Source: Candidatus Aerophobota bacterium
GTDB lineage: Bacteria > Aerophobota > Aerophobia > Aerophobales > B3-G15
DNA: 7,649 bases
Reading direction: 5' to 3'
Assembly (NCBI GenBank): GCA_021163905.1
Contig: JAGGTG010000075.1
Span: forward strand, 1-7,649
Part shown: positions 6,111-7,649 of the stretch, in pieces
How the letters are laid out: each line of letters begins with the position of its first letter
Position numbering within the stretch: the first letter of the stretch is position 1
Translations under genes and position numbers: made by a program
The notes under the pieces: generated by a model
What the model was told of the DNA's origin: nothing
Database searches by the model: none
Seen by the model: only the letters and a program-made list of their open reading frames with translations

Positions 6111-7253
6111 TTAAAAATTTTCAAGTAATTGCCGGTATAACTTAATATGCTCCCCGGCTATCTTTTGCCAGCTTATTTTACACCTAACATATTCTTTTGC
6201 TCTTCTTGAGTATTCATTCCTCAAATTATTATCCTCCAGCATCGTTATTATAGCCCTTTTTAACTCTGTATTATCCTCTGGAGAAACAATAATCCCTGCT
6301 TTACTTTTCTCCATCTCCTCTTTTAATCCTTCTATACCAGAGGCAATAACGGGAATACCGAGAGAAAGAGCATGTGCCAGACATCCACTTTGAGAGGCAA
6401 AGGTATAGGGAAGAATCACTACATCAAAAGAGGAAAGAATCAAATTGTACTCATCAAAATCAAATACTTTTAAAATTAATTTTATCTTTTCCTTTCCCCC
6501 GCTGGTAGATATTAAATTAAGGAGTTTTCTCTTGTACTCTTCTCCATAATCACTTTTTGGTCGAGTCTCCCCTGCAAGAACAAGGACCGCATCTGATGAT
6601 AAATTTTTAACTACCTCCTCCCATAGATCTATAACTCTGTGGTAACCTTTGGTAGGAGCAAACCAGCCTATCATCCCCACTACTTTTTTTCCATCAAGGC
6701 CCAATTTTTCTTTAGCTTCTTCTTTTGAATAGGAATCAAGGATTTTAGCCCCATGGGGAATAACCCGGACATTTTCAGGAACCCATCCTAAATTATATGG
6801 CAGGTTGATCTTCTGGTATTCCTCATGAACTATCCCGGCTTGAATTATCCTCAGTGTGAGGCTCATATATAAAGCTCTTTGTCTATCTAACCTGGAATAA
6901 ACAGAATGGTAGGTAATAACAAGGGGGAATCTTTTTTCCACATTCCAGCGATAAACAGGGGAGATAAGACCAATAGCATAATCATTTTCTCTCCTGTAAA
7001 GTCCATATTCATGCTGGATGTGAACAAGATCCGGATTAATTTTTATTACGGTCCTGTAAAGAGTATCACACCAGCCAGGATCATTGAGTTGAATAACAGG
7101 ATACACGTCTTTTTCTCCCCTTTCTCCTCCATCTGTGTGGCAAACAACTATAACCTCGTGCCCTAATTTCCGAATCTCCTCCACCAGTTCCCTGGAGTAA
7201 GTTGCTATTCCGCAGGCAGAGGGGGGCCAGCTTGATATCCAGGCAATTCTCAT
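6111..7253 (-). CDS. GT4-type (GT-B fold) glycosyltransferase
   Basis: This 380-residue soluble enzyme is of glycosyltransferase family 4 and should move a sugar from a nucleotide-sugar donor to an unknown acceptor, probably for glycan or glycolipid synthesis at the inner face of the membrane. The N-terminal acceptor half starts with MRIAWISSWPPSACGIATYS, the Gly-rich loop of the fold, and has HIQHEYGLY (78-86) and TYHSVYS (114-120). The linker is VIPHGAK (164-170). The C-terminal donor half has GMIGWFAPTKGYHRVID (193-209), VLAGETR (225-231), VVILPYT (278-284) and the nucleotide-binding end SGCLAHALSLGIPVIASG (289-306). The two Glu of the common E-x7-E motif appear to be absent, with A286 and H294 at those places. 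Substrate cannot be told. The ATG has GGGGAG (7264-7269) ten bases upstream. It lies 23 bases after the small membrane protein gene and 31 before purM, consistent with one operon. Confidence 0.87.
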   Translation of the reverse strand: MRIAWISSWPPSACGIATYSRELVEEIRKLGHEVIVVCHTDGGERGEKDVYPVIQLNDPGWCDTLYRTVIKINPDLVHIQHEYGLYRRENDYAIGLISPVYRWNVEKRFPLVITYHSVYSRLDRQRALYMSLTLRIIQAGIVHEEYQKINLPYNLGWVPENVRVIPHGAKILDSYSKEEAKEKLGLDGKKVVGMIGWFAPTKGYHRVIDLWEEVVKNLSSDAVLVLAGETRPKSDYGEEYKRKLLNLISTSGGKEKIKLILKVFDFDEYNLILSSFDVVILPYTFASQSGCLAHALSLGIPVIASGIEGLKEEMEKSKAGIIVSPEDNTELKRAIITMLEDNNLRNEYSRRAKEYVRCKISWQKIAGEHIKLYRQLLENF

Positions 7254-7276
7254 TTTAATTTAACTCCCCGACTTTT

Positions 7277-7549
7277 TTACTCTGGTTTTTCGGTGGTTAC
7301 TTTCCCCTCGATATAAAGAGGAATACCTTTTTCTACACGTTCTGCCTCCCACCAGCGAAGGACTTTCTGTCCTCCTACCTTATCTATATTTAAATTTACA
7401 TTAATTGTCTTTGCCTGAATATCCCCGGAAGCACTGGCCCTCTCGGAGGTAAAAAGGGGTTTAAGTATCATTACCACAAGAGCTATAGCTATAACTGTAA
7501 GGACTATTTTTATATACCAATCTAACTTGTATACAATCACCTGTTGCAT
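7277..7549 (-). CDS. Small single-pass membrane protein of unknown function
   Basis: I do not recognise this 90-residue protein. Residues 1-10 are short and polar. Residues 11-33 (WYIKIVLTVIAIALVVMILK and on) form one transmembrane helix. Residues 34-90 are a soluble tail rich in beta-type sequence (IQAKTINVNLNID) and then KVLRWWEAERVEKGIPLYIEG. Orientation is uncertain; an N-in anchor with the tail outside is plausible. Translation looks strong: AAGGAGG (7557-7563) is seven bases before the ATG, and a promoter lies just upstream. It appears to be the first gene of the unit leading into the glycosyltransferase (23-base gap), so an envelope-related role is a fair guess and nothing more. The good ribosome binding site, the promoter and the membrane helix make a chance ORF unlikely. 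Confidence 0.8.
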   Translation of the reverse strand: MQQVIVYKLDWYIKIVLTVIAIALVVMILKPLFTSERASASGDIQAKTINVNLNIDKVGGQKVLRWWEAERVEKGIPLYIEGKVTTEKPE

Positions 7550-7576
7550 TAGCTTGCCTCCTTCAAATTTTTCCTT

Positions 7577-7604
7577 ATTTTATCAAATCCCTCCCAATTT
7601 ACAA
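7577..7604 (-). promoter_or_regulatory. Promoter for the small membrane protein-glycosyltransferase-purM unit
   Basis: Read on the minus strand, TTGTAA (7599-7604, four of six matches to the -35 consensus) is followed after 16 bases by TAAAAT (7577-7582, five of six), which is preceded by TGA and so forms an extended -10. The start would be near 7570, giving a leader of about 20 bases that carries the AAGGAGG site. The same -10 hexamer and 16-base spacing are seen in the plus-strand promoter at 417-444. Confidence 0.5.
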
Positions 7605-7606
7605 GG

Positions 7607-7627
7607 TATGTTCGAGGTTCTACGTTC
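7607..7627. repeat. Three imperfect 7-base tandem units (consensus TAYGTTC)
   Basis: TATGTTC, GAGGTTC and TACGTTC follow one another without a gap, all sharing GTTC in the same phase; the next 7 bases (AATGTGT) are weaker. The array is just upstream of the -35 box of the minus-strand promoter. It resembles the 7-base periodicity seen at 4887-4907. It could be a short intergenic microsatellite or a spaced operator; the array is short and chance is not excluded. Beyond it, 7628-7649 shows only a small ATGCG direct repeat and no gene. Confidence 0.4.
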
Positions 7628-7649
7628 AATGTGTTGATGCGTAAATGCG

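Noticed and set aside
6906..7166. 86-residue plus-strand open frame opposite the glycosyltransferase
   Set aside because: It overlaps the conserved N-terminal half of the enzyme and shows no recognisable motif.
1..7649. tRNA or rRNA genes
   Set aside because: No GTTCRANNC-type T-loop with a matching acceptor stem and no rRNA-like stretch was seen on either strand; the GTTC motifs at 7607-7627 are tandem 7-base units.

Overview
The window comes from an A+T-rich bacterium that is probably anaerobic. Start sites have good Shine-Dalgarno sequences (AAGGAG, AAGGAGG, GGGGAG), and the two best promoters are sigma-70-like (TTGACA/TAAAAT type). One protein carries an N-terminal signal peptide and periplasm-type domains, which suggests a cell with an exported or periplasmic compartment. 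The iron-sulfur genes are the short, two-gene SufC/SufB type typical of anaerobic bacteria and archaea, and PurM has archaeal-looking features. Together these suggest a deep-branching anaerobic lineage, but I cannot name a phylum from the sequence alone.

Layout. Positions 1-378 hold a decayed ISL3-family transposase: the N-terminal zinc ribbon is joined almost directly to the C-terminal end of the catalytic domain in another frame, and most of the core is gone. Positions 394-444 hold what looks like the right end of that element and a strong promoter that overlaps it. This promoter points at the only plus-strand gene (475-2970), a large exported TPR-DUF3857-transglutaminase-like protein. That gene converges on the minus-strand cluster, and the two stop codons overlap (2967-2970).

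The minus strand, read right to left, appears to hold two units. The first starts at a promoter at 7577-7604 and runs through a 90-residue single-pass membrane protein (7549-7277), a GT4-type glycosyltransferase (7253-6111) and purM (6079-4985), with gaps of 23 and 31 bases. The second, after a 151-base spacer with an inverted repeat, is sufC (TTG start at 4833) followed one base later by a SufB-like scaffold gene (4073-2967).

Function. SufC and the SufB-like protein should form a minimal iron-sulfur cluster assembly ATPase/scaffold complex; no SufD, cysteine desulfurase or SufE/U gene is in the window. PurM makes aminoimidazole ribotide in purine synthesis. The glycosyltransferase and the small membrane protein probably act at the envelope, and their pairing with purM has no obvious metabolic logic. 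The least understood item is the exported transglutaminase-like protein. The most notable regulatory observation is that its promoter seems to be built in part from a transposon end.
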